DNA from: Trichoplusia ni
Taxonomy: Eukaryota; Arthropoda; Insecta; Lepidoptera; Noctuidae
Reading direction: 5' to 3'
DNA length: 64,000 bases
Assembly: GCF_003590095.1 (NCBI RefSeq)
Contig: NC_039492.1
Span: 5,022,001 to 5,086,000 of the forward strand
Below are positions 1 to 12,800 of the stretch, piece by piece; position 1 is the first letter of the stretch; every line of letters starts with the position of its first letter. Under the pieces are notes generated by a model. It saw nothing but the letters and a program-made list of their open reading frames with translations. It had not been told where the DNA came from and did not search any database. Made by a program: the position numbers and the translations under genes.

Positions 1-603
1 TCTGTTTATATTACTTTTTAACAAGATAACCTGAAGAGGTCACTTTATCTAGGGAGTCGGCATTTTAATAAAAAAAAATATCTGGTTTGTTAGTAATTAA
101 AAAGAATTTGCCATTTAACTGCGCTCTAAGAAAATACGATTTACTCGTTTTGCGTCACTTATGACAAAATTTCGATGATTCTTGCAGCTATTTATCTAAT
201 TTAACCAATTTGAGAAAAATTTAATAGATAAGAAATATATCAGATTCCTCTTATCTAGAAAAGTTTTCCATTCTCGCGGTTAAATAAGGAAGTGATGTAG
301 ATTCCGCTTGTACATTATTAGCAGCACTTTTACTTTGCAATAATACTTTGTTTGCAGAACAAACCATTACAAAGAATGCTGATTTAATCTTACAATGCAA
401 TATTTTTATTGCCTCAACCCAAATAATTGTGCTTCGGATTGTTATTTTCAGGAATGTGGAATGTTTATCTTTCTTCCTAGCTTTGTTAGCACTGCAAAAT
501 TTGTATTTGTGTTATCATTTTATAGGATTATAAAAAAAAAAAACTAATTTTAAAATTTTACTTAACATTTACACATACAATGTATCTGAACTTTCTGTGT
601 TTT

Positions 604-720
604 TAACGTTATCATCATCATCTTCATCAGCCTTGATTATCCCCCTGCTGGGCATAGGCCTCCGTTTGTTTATGTCATTCTCCTGTCGCTTGCCCTTCGC
701 GTCTATCCCATCCCTGCTAT
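604..720 (-). repeat. 3' end of a moth non-LTR retroposon
   Basis: Read on the minus strand, this contains the common lepidopteran phrase about a GGAGGCCTATGCCCAGCAG core, followed by AAGGCTGATGA and a GATGAT microsatellite-like tail. That arrangement is the usual 3' end of a dispersed moth LINE or SINE, with the simple repeat as its tail. Only the end is present and there is no coding part. I cannot name the subfamily. The left boundary at the tail is clearer than the right. Confidence 0.6.
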
Positions 721-1192
721 ATTAATAAGGTTCACATACTTATTATTTATTACATCATTCCAGTTTACAATGTAAATACATACACTCACTTTCACAATAT
801 CTAGTAAGGAATGTTGACTTATAATGATGGCCCACCCCAATAACACAAGTTACTAAACGCATGTTATGAAAAAAGATTACTACCGTTTGTGCGTATCAAT
901 TACGTATTAAAAGGAAAACTACTATGTATTTGAAACGTAATTTGGTTTATTAACACTGTAGACTGTGTAATGCGGTATTGTAAGGCACTAGCTAGTCGGG
1001 AGGCAATGAATCACGCCTCGACAGACATACCGGTAGACCTTGATAAGTGTAGGTATCACATTGTTTTTGGTAACACAAATGTTTAAGCCAATAATGACTT
1101 GTGAAAGGTACATATTGACAATATAAACATGATAAGTAAAGAAAATATAGAAGGCTTTTTCGAGGCTGGTACATAAAAATCTATCATCTACT

Positions 1193-1455
1193 TATACTAA
1201 TATATAAAGCTGAAGAGTTAGTTTGAACGCGCTAATCTCAGGAACTACTGGTTCAAATTTAAAAAAAAAATATATTTTTGTGTTGAATAGACCATTAATT
1301 GAGGAAGGCTTTAGGCTATACACCATCACGCTGCGACTAATAGGAGCGAAGATACAATGGAAAATGTGGAAAAACAGGAAAATTATTCATCTTCGAGGGC
1401 TTCTGTTCAAAAATTTCTTGCTTATATCTTCTAACTCGAGGACGAAGTCGCTAGT
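1193..1455 (-). repeat. Retroposon 3' fragment, same family as 19898-20126
   Basis: The reverse complement of this stretch aligns along most of its length with 19898-20126. Shared landmarks, in minus-strand order, are the GACTTCGTCC box, a block on 20-base scale around TCGCTCCTATTAGTCGCAGC, TATAGCCTA, the TTCAACACAAAAA block, the GCGCGTTCAAAC block and the terminal ATATTAGTATA. The copy is diverged and truncated at its 5' side. This is the GCCCGCGACTTCGTCC group of non-LTR/SINE ends that is abundant in moth genomes. No coding capacity. Confidence 0.75.
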
Positions 1456-1574
1456 TAATTATAATTGTTTGGAGTTTGACTAGTTTTTGAGTTTGTTTTG
1501 GGAACCAGGTCATTCGTGTACAAAAATTCGTTTATTTCCTTTTCTCCTAATCGTTGTTTTTATTTTCCCTACAG

Positions 1575-4500
1575 TACTATGGTGTACCTACTGCAATGGC
1601 AGAATTTCCGTCGCTTCTACCTGTACATAATGACGGACAACTACCGTAACATCATAACTCGACATAAGAGGATGTTGCTGTGCCAGGAGATGAAGAACAG
1701 ATATACTTTGGATGAGAAGATGATTGTGTCGGCGGGTACACTGCCTGATCTCGACGAGGCCTACTCTAGGTAACAAAACACTTAATTTACAAATAATAAT
1801 TTTACAGCCTCTTTTTGCACTGCTAAGATTATATTATTTATTCATTGCTGTTCTCTTTTAGGAGAGTTTTAATAGTATTGTTGGTTTTATAGTAGTATAA
1901 TTATACCCCATCGCACTTAAGATAAGATTTCTAAATAAGATCCATCTATTAGCGATAAGACCGCCATTGTTCCCAACACTGTGTTTTTGGAATGACTGCT
2001 GTAATTCCATGGTTTACAATAAGTAATATTTTAATCTGATCTAATCTAAGATCCTTGGATCTATGGTCTCCATGTATTTATGCATATCTTATCTTGCCAT
2101 AATTTTATGCAGTGAATTAAAATGATTCAATAATATTTTTATCGGATTCCTGAACTATTACGATCTGTATCACAGAGACCAATATTCCCCCTTTTCAAAA
2201 AGTAACAACAGTGTTATGATATTTACAGTGGTAATATGACTTTGCAGTGGTACTTAATAATTGCTGTCATGAGTTATTATTTTTGTGTGAGACATAAATC
2301 ATACTCAATCATTCATTTTACTTTTAAAACCAATCAATTGGACAATAATTGATTTTATCATTCGATTGGAAGCTAGATAAGAACAATTGGTAACCAGTGT
2401 TTCGTACATTTTCGTATTACGGAAATTTCATTTGCACTGATCATGCCGAATCGATCTTATTATAATATTTTCTGTAATTTATGAAGCGTGCCTAGTTAGT
2501 TACACAATCATTATGAGGACATGGTTTTTTGTCTCTGATGAGATAACAGTGCATTAAACAGTGACAACTACTTTTTTCTGTACTGTTTAAAGTTGAGACG
2601 TATTAAATATTATACAAGCGATTTCATGAAAAACCGGTTTTCATGTTTTATAGCACAATAACGTACGATAACTGTATATGTATAATGTGATAATGAACTT
2701 GAAGATAAAACTCGATTGTATCGAAACATACAAATACTTTTAGTATTCAATCAGTTAATTCAATAAGCGTATACTTAATAACCTATTTTAATTAAGAAAC
2801 AGCAATAAAGTTACAAAATAGTTTTTTTATACTCAGCTACCAAGAATTCTTCCACTTGTTATTTTCACGTTAAATACACATTCATAAGTGACTATTATAA
2901 TTACTTTTCTAGTGTAAAGTCCCTACAAAATGAGACGTTATAAATAGCAGTGAAAGTATGCATGTTCCACATTCTGGTACGATGCCCGCATACAAAATAC
3001 GAGATAAATCTATTATTTAAATAATGATAACCATCTTGCTATACCTGATTATATGTAAATAAGTTTTTGTTAAAATTCATTTATTATATACACAAGTATA
3101 AATCGCGGTTTGACGGCTAGAAATTCCTCATCAAACGAGTCCGAATATGGAATTTCGTAGGTCATATTCTGGTTCTACCTTCCGATTAACTAGAAAGTAC
3201 CATAATTCTTTATTATCTATCGCCGGCAACAGTTGTTTCAAAGGCAGGTCATGCAGGCCTGATCTAAACAGTGCATATATAGTAAGTAACATTATGTGGC
3301 TTTCCTGCGGACATCTACATCTCTTGAAAAATATTATTAAAGACTAGATAATGTGACCATTGAAAAACCCTACTCTAGTCATAGTAGGCAGCAAATGTAT
3401 GTATCACCATCTTGAACAATTTAAAACAATCAATTGAGGGTAATTGCGCACCTACACGTATGTCATTCAATAAATAGCCATCATGAACTTTGCCCTAACA
3501 CGTTTATTGTACATAGTTTTTAGTGTCCTAGCTATTTTAAGTGACCACATTACCACCACTAATCAGTATAAAAACAATTTGACTATAAACCACAAAACAT
3601 GGCAGTCTTTTTTGCAATTGAAGACTTCGCTAAAGCAAAAGGTTATTTGACTAAAAGAATAATTATTTACTCCGTCAGACAGATTTCCAACGTATTTTTT
3701 CTCGTAAACAAAGAATGAAGGGGATACAGGAATATAAATCTCATGTGACGTCACTTACTAGTACGCTTTCGACGATTCATGTTATTTGTAAATATGTATG
3801 TCTGTAATACAGATTAATATTTAAGAGTTAGACAAATTTAAACAAAAATAATAATAATATTTATGTTTAGTTTCCAAAATCATATGAATAAATTTATGAT
3901 TTTGCTCTTTCTAGGAGGGTATATGGCTTCGAATCCGTGGCGGACCTCTACAAGTGGAGTTCGTCGGCATTCTACCTCAAGAACATTAAAACCCCGATGA
4001 TATTCATCAACGCAAGAGACGACCCTATTGTTCCGGAGCCTCTGTTGCCTATAGTCAGGGAATTTGTCAGTAAGTACTTACCAATGCTACAATAAAATAC
4101 ATAAAACTTCAAACAAACAAATTTGTCAATAAATGCCGGATATTCCTAGCGGCAATTTTGCCTGTAAAGTTATGTCGAAATAAATTCAACCGGTTTTTGA
4201 GACTAACTCGGACTTACAGAGACTGTATGCCAATACAGGTACCTATAGAACACATAATATAGTGTGAATAAACTTATAAGAATAGATTTGTGCAAAACGT
4301 GTTTAGTATGTTAAAAATGGATGTGTATTATAAAGTGATTGTCGTCTGACCTTCGTTATCTAAAAAGAGGAAACGTTTTTATATTGATCTTTCCAGAAGA
4401 TATTCGTTAGGAATAAATTACTTCACACATATTCGTTCAACTTGTATCAATAAAGTTATTAAACAGACAGCTACGAAGTCATTTTGGTTACTGTTGACAC

Positions 4501-5686
4501 ATCGCTCTACTCATATACTGTTTCGGTTATTCATTTACATATATAATGAAGATGTTATTTTATTACTATCATCTGCATATGTATAATAAGTTACATCCGA
4601 TCCTTTAAATGTTGAAACTACTTTGCTGCGGTACCCATGATTCCAATTTTATAAAAACGTTATCTTCAGTATTGCAATAAAAATGGGGTCATTATCATTG
4701 TGCACATGTGAACGAAAACCAGCAGAACTTGATTTTTAATATCTCTGTGTATTATAGATAGATGTATATACAGTGTGTATACAGACATTTTTGCAATTTC
4801 AAGGTCTCTTCAATTACATCACTATCGAATTTGTGTTTATCTAGAACGTACTACGGTATCTTACACTCTAACATCTGATCGACTGGCCGTGTCGTTGTAG
4901 TACTATTATACATTTAACTTATCCTATGGACATCTATATTCATTTCATTTATTGTGATTAAACAGCTTGACATTTTTCTAGATAGCCTTGACTGGCTTTT
5001 AGTCTATCATTTTTCATGTGCATCAATTTGCTCATGTTAACTGTAAACTGTAATGAATCTTGTGATATTCGTTGAAGAGGCAAATCAATGAATATTTAAG
5101 CGACTTCAAAAAAAGTTAGTTCGATTGTTTGATATTTCGCTTAAACTATTACGGCTTCGACCTGATTATCAATTAGTTGAGAGGTTTCCACAAACAGTTA
5201 CCAAGTGCTCTAGTTTAATATGTAACCCAAAAAAACGGATTTTTTAAATATATAAAATTGTACCTACACGATTGAATGGCGTGACAGATTTGCTGATAAC
5301 AAAAATGAAAAAAATCCGTTGTTTAATGCCTAACTGAGGTTATCTGTCTGCGAACATTTTGCGACGAACTGAGTTAAAATAATGCTTGTGGTATTAAATT
5401 TGTGTTTCTTCTCTTTACAGGCTCGCATGATAAGGCGATGTATCTTGAACTGGCCCACGGCGGGCACTTGGGTTTCTACGAAGGTGGCTTGATCTACGCT
5501 AACCCTGTGAACTGGCTGGATCGCGCGCTCGTCGGACTCGCCGGTGGCCTGCTCATGGCGCACAACAAATGCTCACACAAAGAGGTCGCCAACTCCAATG
5601 ACAGCATTGGCTCTGATGAAGAGCCAGACCTCATCAAATCAGCGACCATCGTGTACCGAGATCCCTTAGAAAAACCCGTATACTAA
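1575..5686 (+). CDS. ABHD2: ABHD2-type alpha/beta hydrolase, C-terminal exons (5' partial)
   Basis: Three exons, 1575-1769, 3915-4069 and 5421-5686, join in frame across GT-AG introns (phases 2 and 1) and end at TAA 5684-5686. They encode the last ~204 residues of a membrane-anchored serine hydrolase; vertebrate ABHD2 is a monoacylglycerol lipase and progesterone-activated 2-AG hydrolase. Visible marks are the linker block FRRFYLYIMTDNYRNIITRHK, the catalytic aspartate in INARDDPIVPEP, and the catalytic histidine in HGGHLGFYEG. The nucleophile-elbow serine must be upstream, outside the window. The HGGHLGF...P..W.D pattern fits ABHD2 better than ABHD1/3, whose histidine motif usually reads GGHIGF. 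The Drosophila counterpart is probably Hydr2. The tail after residue MAHNKC is serine- and acid-rich and lineage-variable. Exon edges are assigned by splice consensus and frame only. Confidence 0.85.
1770..3914 (+). other. ABHD2 intron, no recognised content
   Basis: A 2.1-kb AT-rich intron bounded by AG|gtaaca and tgctctttctag. I see no exon, RNA gene or clear repeat in it. The open frames at 3147-3347 and 3563-3754 look random. Confidence 0.6.
4070..5420 (+). other. ABHD2 intron, no recognised content
   Basis: A 1.35-kb AT-rich intron from a gtaagt donor to the acceptor ttcttctctttacag. Nothing recognisable inside. Confidence 0.6.
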
Positions 5687-6712
5687 TACTGCATTAACTC
5701 GTGGCTCGTAGAGCACTTTGGTATACTTACATGTCTAATCATTATTAGGAAAACGAACATAAAGTACTGCAGTCCATTTTGTAGCAGTATCTTTCTATAA
5801 AGTACTTAAATTGTTTTGTAAGTACATCCATTCGGAGGTAATGATTCTCCATTGCGTTTTATACGTCCCAATGAATATATTTTGCTTATATATTTTAACG
5901 TATAAGGCCACACCGTATTTACCAAAGCCTAGTAGATGGGAATTGAGTGTTCCTGTTATGCCCTAAGTAAGATATTAGGCAGGACCTAAGAGGCGATTTC
6001 TTTACTGTGTATTTAAGCAGCACATAAGCTTTTTATAAATGTATTTATTTTGAACTCGTTATTAATGTTATCTAGGCTCTTTGTCAAAATGTGTGTGAAT
6101 TATTTTATGTTGTGACTAGTTAACAAGATAGGCGTGGCTTAGTATGGTAAGATTTTGAATAGGAGGAATAACATAAGTACTATTACATGACTATTTTAAT
6201 ATCAGTATTTTTGTATCTACATGATGAAATGACAGCGCACGGCTTTATAATGCGTTAAAGCGTAGCCTGCACAAACTGTTTGCATTTATATACCTACTTT
6301 AATGTCTACCGATTGCTTGTGTGAACCTTGCCTGCCACGCCCTAATTTGTGAAGCTTTGAACATGCACGGGCCTAAGTAATTTTGTAACATTGTGATATA
6401 TTATAACCGATATTTATGTACTTTGCATTTGATTTGAGTGGCAAGTGAAATTGTATGGCCGTGCAGAATTTATGAATAAATGATGCTGGGTGGAAGTCCC
6501 GGAGATAGTCGAAAACGTTGTTTGATATAGATAAATAGCTAGTGAAAATCATTAGTGACGTTTTATACCAAGTTACGAGTACATGATATATATTTATGAC
6601 ATAATAATTTAATAATTATTTGAGTTAATTTTGTTGATATATATAAATAGTACAAATACTGATTGCACAATTTGTAGTTGGACGTGATACAGATAGATTA
6701 GATGAGAATAAA
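5687..6712 (+). other. ABHD2: ABHD2 3'UTR with two poly(A) signals
   Basis: AT-rich sequence follows the TAA stop. Canonical AATAAA hexamers are at 6475-6480 and 6707-6712, so two transcript ends are possible. The extent is inferred from the signals; no transcript data are available. Confidence 0.5.
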
Positions 6713-7463
6713 CATTCACATCCCCGCTTAGAGCATTGGATTCCTTTTAATGTTCCTATAAAGTAGATAGGGAGTCAATGTATATTATATTAATTATTGT
6801 ACACACACATAATTTATTGGAAAGTATATGATTAAAAATTATGTATGATGTTAAGTTTAACACCTCATATGTCAAAAGATGATATTTCATCACGGGAGTT
6901 AGACAAACATTAAATTGACATAATAATTATGTATTATTGTATTCTTATACATTAAGTTAAACTTCACGAATAACAATTGATTTAGGTATTTACGTTGATA
7001 ATATGTTGTGGTACTTTGTCCATTTGTATGGTTGTGTACTGCGTGCGGCTTTGAAATTAATTGTATGCTATTTTGATGTTGTAAGTGCAGTCCTTTGAAT
7101 GGCGTACACACGAATAGTGCAATAACCTCTTCATGGCCTCGACCGCTGAAAATTATTGATTTTGTTTTGGATCGAAAACTTATTTGGGTTCGTCCGCACG
7201 ATCTTTTATGTTATCTAATTGGTATATTTCTTTTATTCCGTTGAAACTATTGATCTCACTGAAATTGGTTGTATGTAAAGAACATGATTTGCCTCAAAAT
7301 ATAGTAACTGTTTGTTAACCCGCCATAGTGTAGAACTTGTGATACGGGTGTACGAATGTTCAGTTGTTTTTGACACTTATTGAATACCCTGTGATAATCA
7401 TACAAACCATTTTAACACGGCAACTAGATTAAAGTCACGATGTGGCGGGTTTTATTAGCTGAT
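6713..7463. other. Spacer, nothing recognised
   Basis: AT-rich sequence between the second ABHD2 poly(A) signal and the MITE at 7464. No supported coding or RNA feature. The minus frame at 6899-7111 lacks splice or homology support. Confidence 0.5.
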
Positions 7464-7875
7464 TTAGGTGCAGCGCAGACGACTGACTTTTTGTGCGATC
7501 GAGTCTGTGTCGCTCAAAAAGTATGCTTGGCGCACAATCTGCATGGCGCGCAAAAAGTCCATCGCGGATTTTTCACAGACAGACTCAACGCACATCTTCA
7601 ATCATTCTGTCGGCAGAGCTGTAGGGACTTAGACCTCAAACCGAAATACAGATTAAAGTGTGTTAGCGCGCGTTGAAGCAAACGTTCATTTTTTTTTCAC
7701 ACACTTTGTGCGGAGCAGATCGGCGCGGCGCGGTCCGGTCGGCCCGAACTACACGAATTTTATGTGCGCCGGATTTTTTGGCGCGTTGTGGGCGTTACTG
7801 CATAAACTGCCTAGGATCTATTTTCACAGGCTCAAAAGTGCGTCACGTATAGTCTGTCGTCTGCGCTGCGCCTTA
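7464..7875. mobile_element. MITE, ~406 bp, TTA duplication, probably PIF/Harbinger-type
   Basis: The element runs from 7467 to 7872. Its left end starts GGTGCAGCGCAGACGAC and its right end, reverse complemented, starts GGCGCAGCGCAGACGAC. Over the first 22 bases of each end I count 20 identities. TTA lies directly outside both ends (7464-7466 and 7873-7875). The interior is GC-richer than its surroundings, with repeated GCGC and CAAAAAGT motifs. It has no transposase, so it would need one in trans. A 3-bp TTA/TWA duplication with GG-starting inverted ends is the PIF/Harbinger pattern, so that assignment is inference. The short open frames inside it (7440-7676, 7660-7884) are not genes. Confidence 0.75.
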
Positions 7876-9725
7876 TGCGATTGATGGAGTGCAATAACTA
7901 CAATTTATTTAGAATTAACGCTTCAAACAATTCCATTTTACCCAGATAGTTGGACTTGTATGACCTGTAAGTACTCACTTTACTAGCATTTATTCTTGGC
8001 AGTTTCAAATACTATCAATTAACATGAAGTACTTGGACCTTAAGAAAACGATATAAAAATGATTTGGGTATGAAAATACTTATAAAATATATTTTTATAC
8101 GAAATCGTTTTGGCTGCCCTGCAGTTCATATTATGCAACTTGTCTTTAGAGGGCCGCGCCCTTAAATTCATACTCTTGTCAATTTTATTTAAAATTGCGA
8201 AAATAAACATAACTTATGAGAGCTTCGGTGCTAATTTGCCCCCAATGTAAATTTTAGAGAAATAAATTATAAATTTCTATTGTAGGTATGTATTTCTATA
8301 GTAAAGCAACATTGATGGAAATTTCAGTGACTCTTTTTTGTTTTGAGTTAAAATTCTTCCATATATTTTATGTAGCTTGTATGAATTTCGAAATGTTTTG
8401 TGTTACATATTGTCCATCTGTAAGGTCAATTTGATTAATCTGAAATTTCATCATGAGAAATTTCCTATTTAATATTTATATGGATATGTAATAAACGTTT
8501 AAATGAATAAAACGCCCTTGTTTTTGTTTTATCCCATTCATATTGAAATTATTCATTACAAAAGGATTGATAAATAAGTATATTTCTAAGTCAATAATAT
8601 AAAATTTCAAAGACGGGTGAATTTACGCTGCCTTAAATCCTAGCATGTTATAACTAACTAATACTAATTTAAACATATTTTGTAAATGGAATATTATTAC
8701 GACATCCACTGCCAAATTTACAAAACACTCAACGTATGTAAGAGATTCAAGTGGGGTTTTCTTTATATTAAAATTGACAATATATAAAAGAGATAGTTGA
8801 GCAAAAACACAATGAGATCATGAAATCGTAAACAATGAGAAGCTATGAAAGATCATTTGAGATTCACTGCACATATAATGTAATATAAATATAACAAGAT
8901 CATAGCTTTGTCCACAATCACAATACTGTTTTTTTTTTAATTGTTGCCTAAATTTTGTACACAAATAAATAAGATAAAGGAAAATAAGAGTATGTGTTTA
9001 ACTTGATAAATTAACACTATCAATATTCCAAATACAAATATCACAACATTTTCCTTAACTAATTCTTATCTCTCTTTACACATAGATCTTAGCTTAGCGT
9101 AATACACATCAATAGTTAAGTAATTTTAGATAAATACAAATAAGAACATTTACATTAAAAAATAATTTCAGTGCCAGATCTATATCATTCTTAGTAAATC
9201 ATATTTGTCGCTTCTAAAAGAGAGCAATTATACATTTTATATTAAAATTATAAAAATAGCATGGCCACTGGGAGAGTAAATGCATTACAAATATTCGAAA
9301 TTTAGTAATATGGGACCATTCGAAATTGTTTATTATGTTGTATGGCAGTGTGTGACTCAGACAAGCGTGGAAAAAAATCTACCATAATAAAATACTGAAA
9401 TGTGTTTTTATCTTACACAGATTCGCGTTGCACAATACTGATTCTATGCCAAAGTAGATGACTAATCGTTTCTGTACTTTAAATAGAGTAACATTGAAAC
9501 TTTCAAATAGTCCCACATAATAATAGATGCCAATATAAATAGTTACATTAATTTCACTTAATACTTACAAAAAATACTTAAATACTTATTACGTAGGTAC
9601 TATGACAAAAAAATAAGTCCATAGCTATTAAGTATGTATCATGTCCACTGAAAAAAAATATTGTAAGACTTTCTAACTAGAAATATGGAACTGATACATA
9701 TTTTACAGTCTTTTTACATATCAGT
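7876..9725. other. AT-rich spacer between MITE and plexin
   Basis: No supported gene. It may include distal 3'UTR of plexin on the minus strand: the TTTATT at 9329-9334 is an AATAAA on that strand. An AATAAA on the plus strand near 8503 could mark some other transcript end. Confidence 0.45.
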
Positions 9726-9837
9726 TTTATTAGATCTGAGTATTTTCAGAATAAATTAAAGCTTCTTTTTACAAAGTATGTATTATATAAATAAATTACG
9801 TAAATGCAATTAAATTGTGACTGAAGGTGTCATATAG
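9726..9837 (-). other. PlexA: Plexin proximal 3'UTR
   Basis: Sequence downstream of the plexin stop on the minus strand. The nearest AATAAA reads as TTTATT at 9726-9731 on the plus strand, only about 110 bases past the stop. A second candidate is at 9329-9334. Which one is used cannot be told from sequence. Confidence 0.4.
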
Positions 9838-12800
9838 TCAGCATATAGACGTTGGATCCCCTTCCATAGTGCATGCTATATTATCTAATTTATGAGCTAA
9901 GTGCATTTTGTTGTCTAGTCCTAATATAATTTGTTCTCTATATTTACTGACATAGATATACAATTCTTTTAAGGCAGACAGAGTATCGAATTCATTTAAC
10001 TGTTCTACCGAGAGTTGTTGCATCGAAGTACTTAGCTCTTGGTCTGTCACTTGAGGTAATTGAGATACAGCTTGATAAAACCTTATAACCATGTCCCTAT
10101 AAGTAGGCAAGTCTTTTGCAAATAACAGTTTATTGGAAGGAGAATCTTTACATAATCGATGTTCTGTTAACGAACAAGCGTCCATAAATGTTTGAGCGAT
10201 AACTGATAATGATGAGTCAACTGTAGCAGTTTTATTTATATCAAATATAAAATCTGGATTCTTAATGAGATTCACCCAAAATCTTAGCGGTAAGCTATTA
10301 GACTTCCACGCATGGACTACTTCAGGATTCATGATACCATGTGTCCGAGCCGCATCGTCAAAAAGATCGAACAGCCACTTGACGGCCGGCGGCAACACCT
10401 CGTTTACGGTAAGTATGGTGCTGAAGAAGTCGTCGACAAACTTATGTACCGTGCCTTTAGTAGACAAAAGTCTGGTGAGGAATATCTCCGGTATAGCTTT
10501 GTGACTGTGTTCTGAAGACTTGTTGATTATATGTTGATATTCAATAGGTTTCACCAAGTGATAATAATGCACATTTTGGTCAGTTATGTCGCTGTTATAC
10601 ACTCTTATATGAGAATTAGAACAGTATATTCCCGTACAATTCTTGCACGGTATTTTATAAGGAGTATTAAAACTATCGTTTTGTCGAGATATCAATGACA
10701 TGACAGCGGATTCTTTGACGCCGTAATGCGCCAGGGTATTTAATTTACGCCAGCCATTGATGGTTTTTGTAGTAACGTCTTCGTCTTGTAGGGTAACATG
10801 TCCTCCTCTTCCGTGTCGCCACTCTAAATCAACTTCATGGACGGATGGCCTCATAGAAAACGGAGTATTTTTAAAAAGAGCATCTAATATTTTAGCTTTT
10901 ACTTGTGATATACTATCGCAATCTAATACTTTACATTGAACTTTTTCATCAAAATCATCTTGTACTATATGCAGAGTTATGGTTTGATGGTCTATTTGTT
11001 CTTTGAGAAGTTTCTCTTCTGATAAGGAATAACGGGCTTCGTGAGTGATAGCATCTACAACACCTTTTTCTATTTGATGTTTGATAGCTTTAAAAAGTAA
11101 AAACAAAGAAGAACCTGCATAATCTTTAAGATAATAATACATGCATAAAGCCATCCAATTTGTCAACATCTTTTCAACAACACTCTCAGTTCGTCTCAAC
11201 ATTAGCTGTGGGTGTTTGTTACATATAGACTTATCGATAAGGCGTAATAATAATGATTTTAAAATATCGGTTGCATATTCCATTTTACCCATGAGTATTA
11301 TCATAAGCAAGGACGCGACATTTACTTTGTCTCGAATGTTAAATGATTTTTGTGACTCTAATGTGTCTATAAATGACAACAGGAAACATTTATTGTTTAA
11401 TAGCTGCTCAAATTGAATCATAGCTGCATCATAGTTGGTTCTGGGAGCGTTGATAAATTGACGTTGGACATTTAAGATAGGGTGATCCGATACTCCCGGG
11501 AAAAATACTTTCATGACGTAGTTCACGTGATCCAGTGTTGGTATACCTGAATGCTCTAAATCCGCTGCCAAATCAGACATATCAGTTTGCAATTCCGCAA
11601 AAGCCAATTTACATTCCAATCTTACATTGCTCTCTAAAGTATCCATCTGAATTTGTATTCTCTTATATTCTCGCTCTGCTTTTGTACTTCGGCGTCTATA
11701 CATAACTAACACGATCATAAATATAAGTACTAAAAAGAATGTCCCTCCTGCGATTCCTGCTATAACTTCTGGTGGGAAATTGTAATTTCGGAGTAATTCA
11801 TAGTGTAGGTATCCAATAGGGAATCGTAAATTTTTGCCCACTTTTACTACCACTAAAGGCAAATTGATTTCTAATATCTGTAAACCGTTTTCATCAGTGT
11901 TAGCAGGTTGCATTTCAGGCGGTGTGCATAGTAGTTGTTGCATTGTAAGGCTGGTTACGTTACAGGGTTGTGTTCCAATCATGACAACAACATCTGTCTC
12001 ATCACTTGCCCTGATTAAGTTTTCTCCTTCTATTACTAATGGATCTCCTTTATAAGATTTTACGCCCTTATTAGGAAATTGATACACGTGCGGATCTTCA
12101 ACGAATACCATATGAGTTCTAGGAGGATTAAAATGCTTTTCATGCATAGTCTCTACATTATCTAGTACAAAACCAACTTTCATTGCTATTTGAGGAGTAC
12201 TTGTTTGGGATTTCGTAGCCTGCAAAATATCATAATACTTCTTGTTTACAGCAGGACTAGGGCATTCCATTTGATGTTCATTGAGTACTGTACAAGCTGT
12301 ATGGTTGACAGGGAGCACTTCATTCCCGTAATACAGTTTCATAAGAGGTTTTTGGATAGTGTGTAAGTTGGTACCATGAACTGTTATCATTCTGCCTCCA
12401 GATACAAAACTCTTTAGCGGTTTTATTTCCATTATTGTAGGATCTGCTGTATAATTAAACAAGTCCCCATATAAAGTGCGATTAGCAAGATCTATAGCGA
12501 CAGTCAATGTATGAATCACCCTAGGCATGTTAGCTTTGGGAGTAATACAAATTAATCTACTGTTTGAGGTTTGTGTTTTATTAACAGAGCATGGCAACTC
12601 ATCCAAATAAGCAGAAATAGAAGAACCGATGTTTAAATGCTGGCCTCCTATTGCCAACTGTGTTCCACCTGAAACAGGGCCTAATGCTGGATAGAGACCT
12701 TGGAGCTTAATATTTTTATAACTGAACAAAACAGAGGATTCCGTATGGCCAGAATCATTTTCTACTATCACAGGAGCTACAGTAGAACCATTGGAAGGTC

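Larger units (their letters stand above)
1..1574. other. Intron 5' of the first visible ABHD2 exon
   Basis: This stretch ends in a pyrimidine-rich acceptor (ttccctacag) at 1574, so it is most simply an intron of the ABHD2-type gene whose earlier exons lie outside the window. It carries two retroposon fragments, listed separately. Short open frames at 348-533 and 992-1174 show no recognisable protein features and are probably chance. Confidence 0.6.

Noticed and set aside
7440..7884. Two plus-strand open frames of 74-78 codons
   Set aside because: They coincide with the GC-rich MITE and cross its ends, so they are not host genes.
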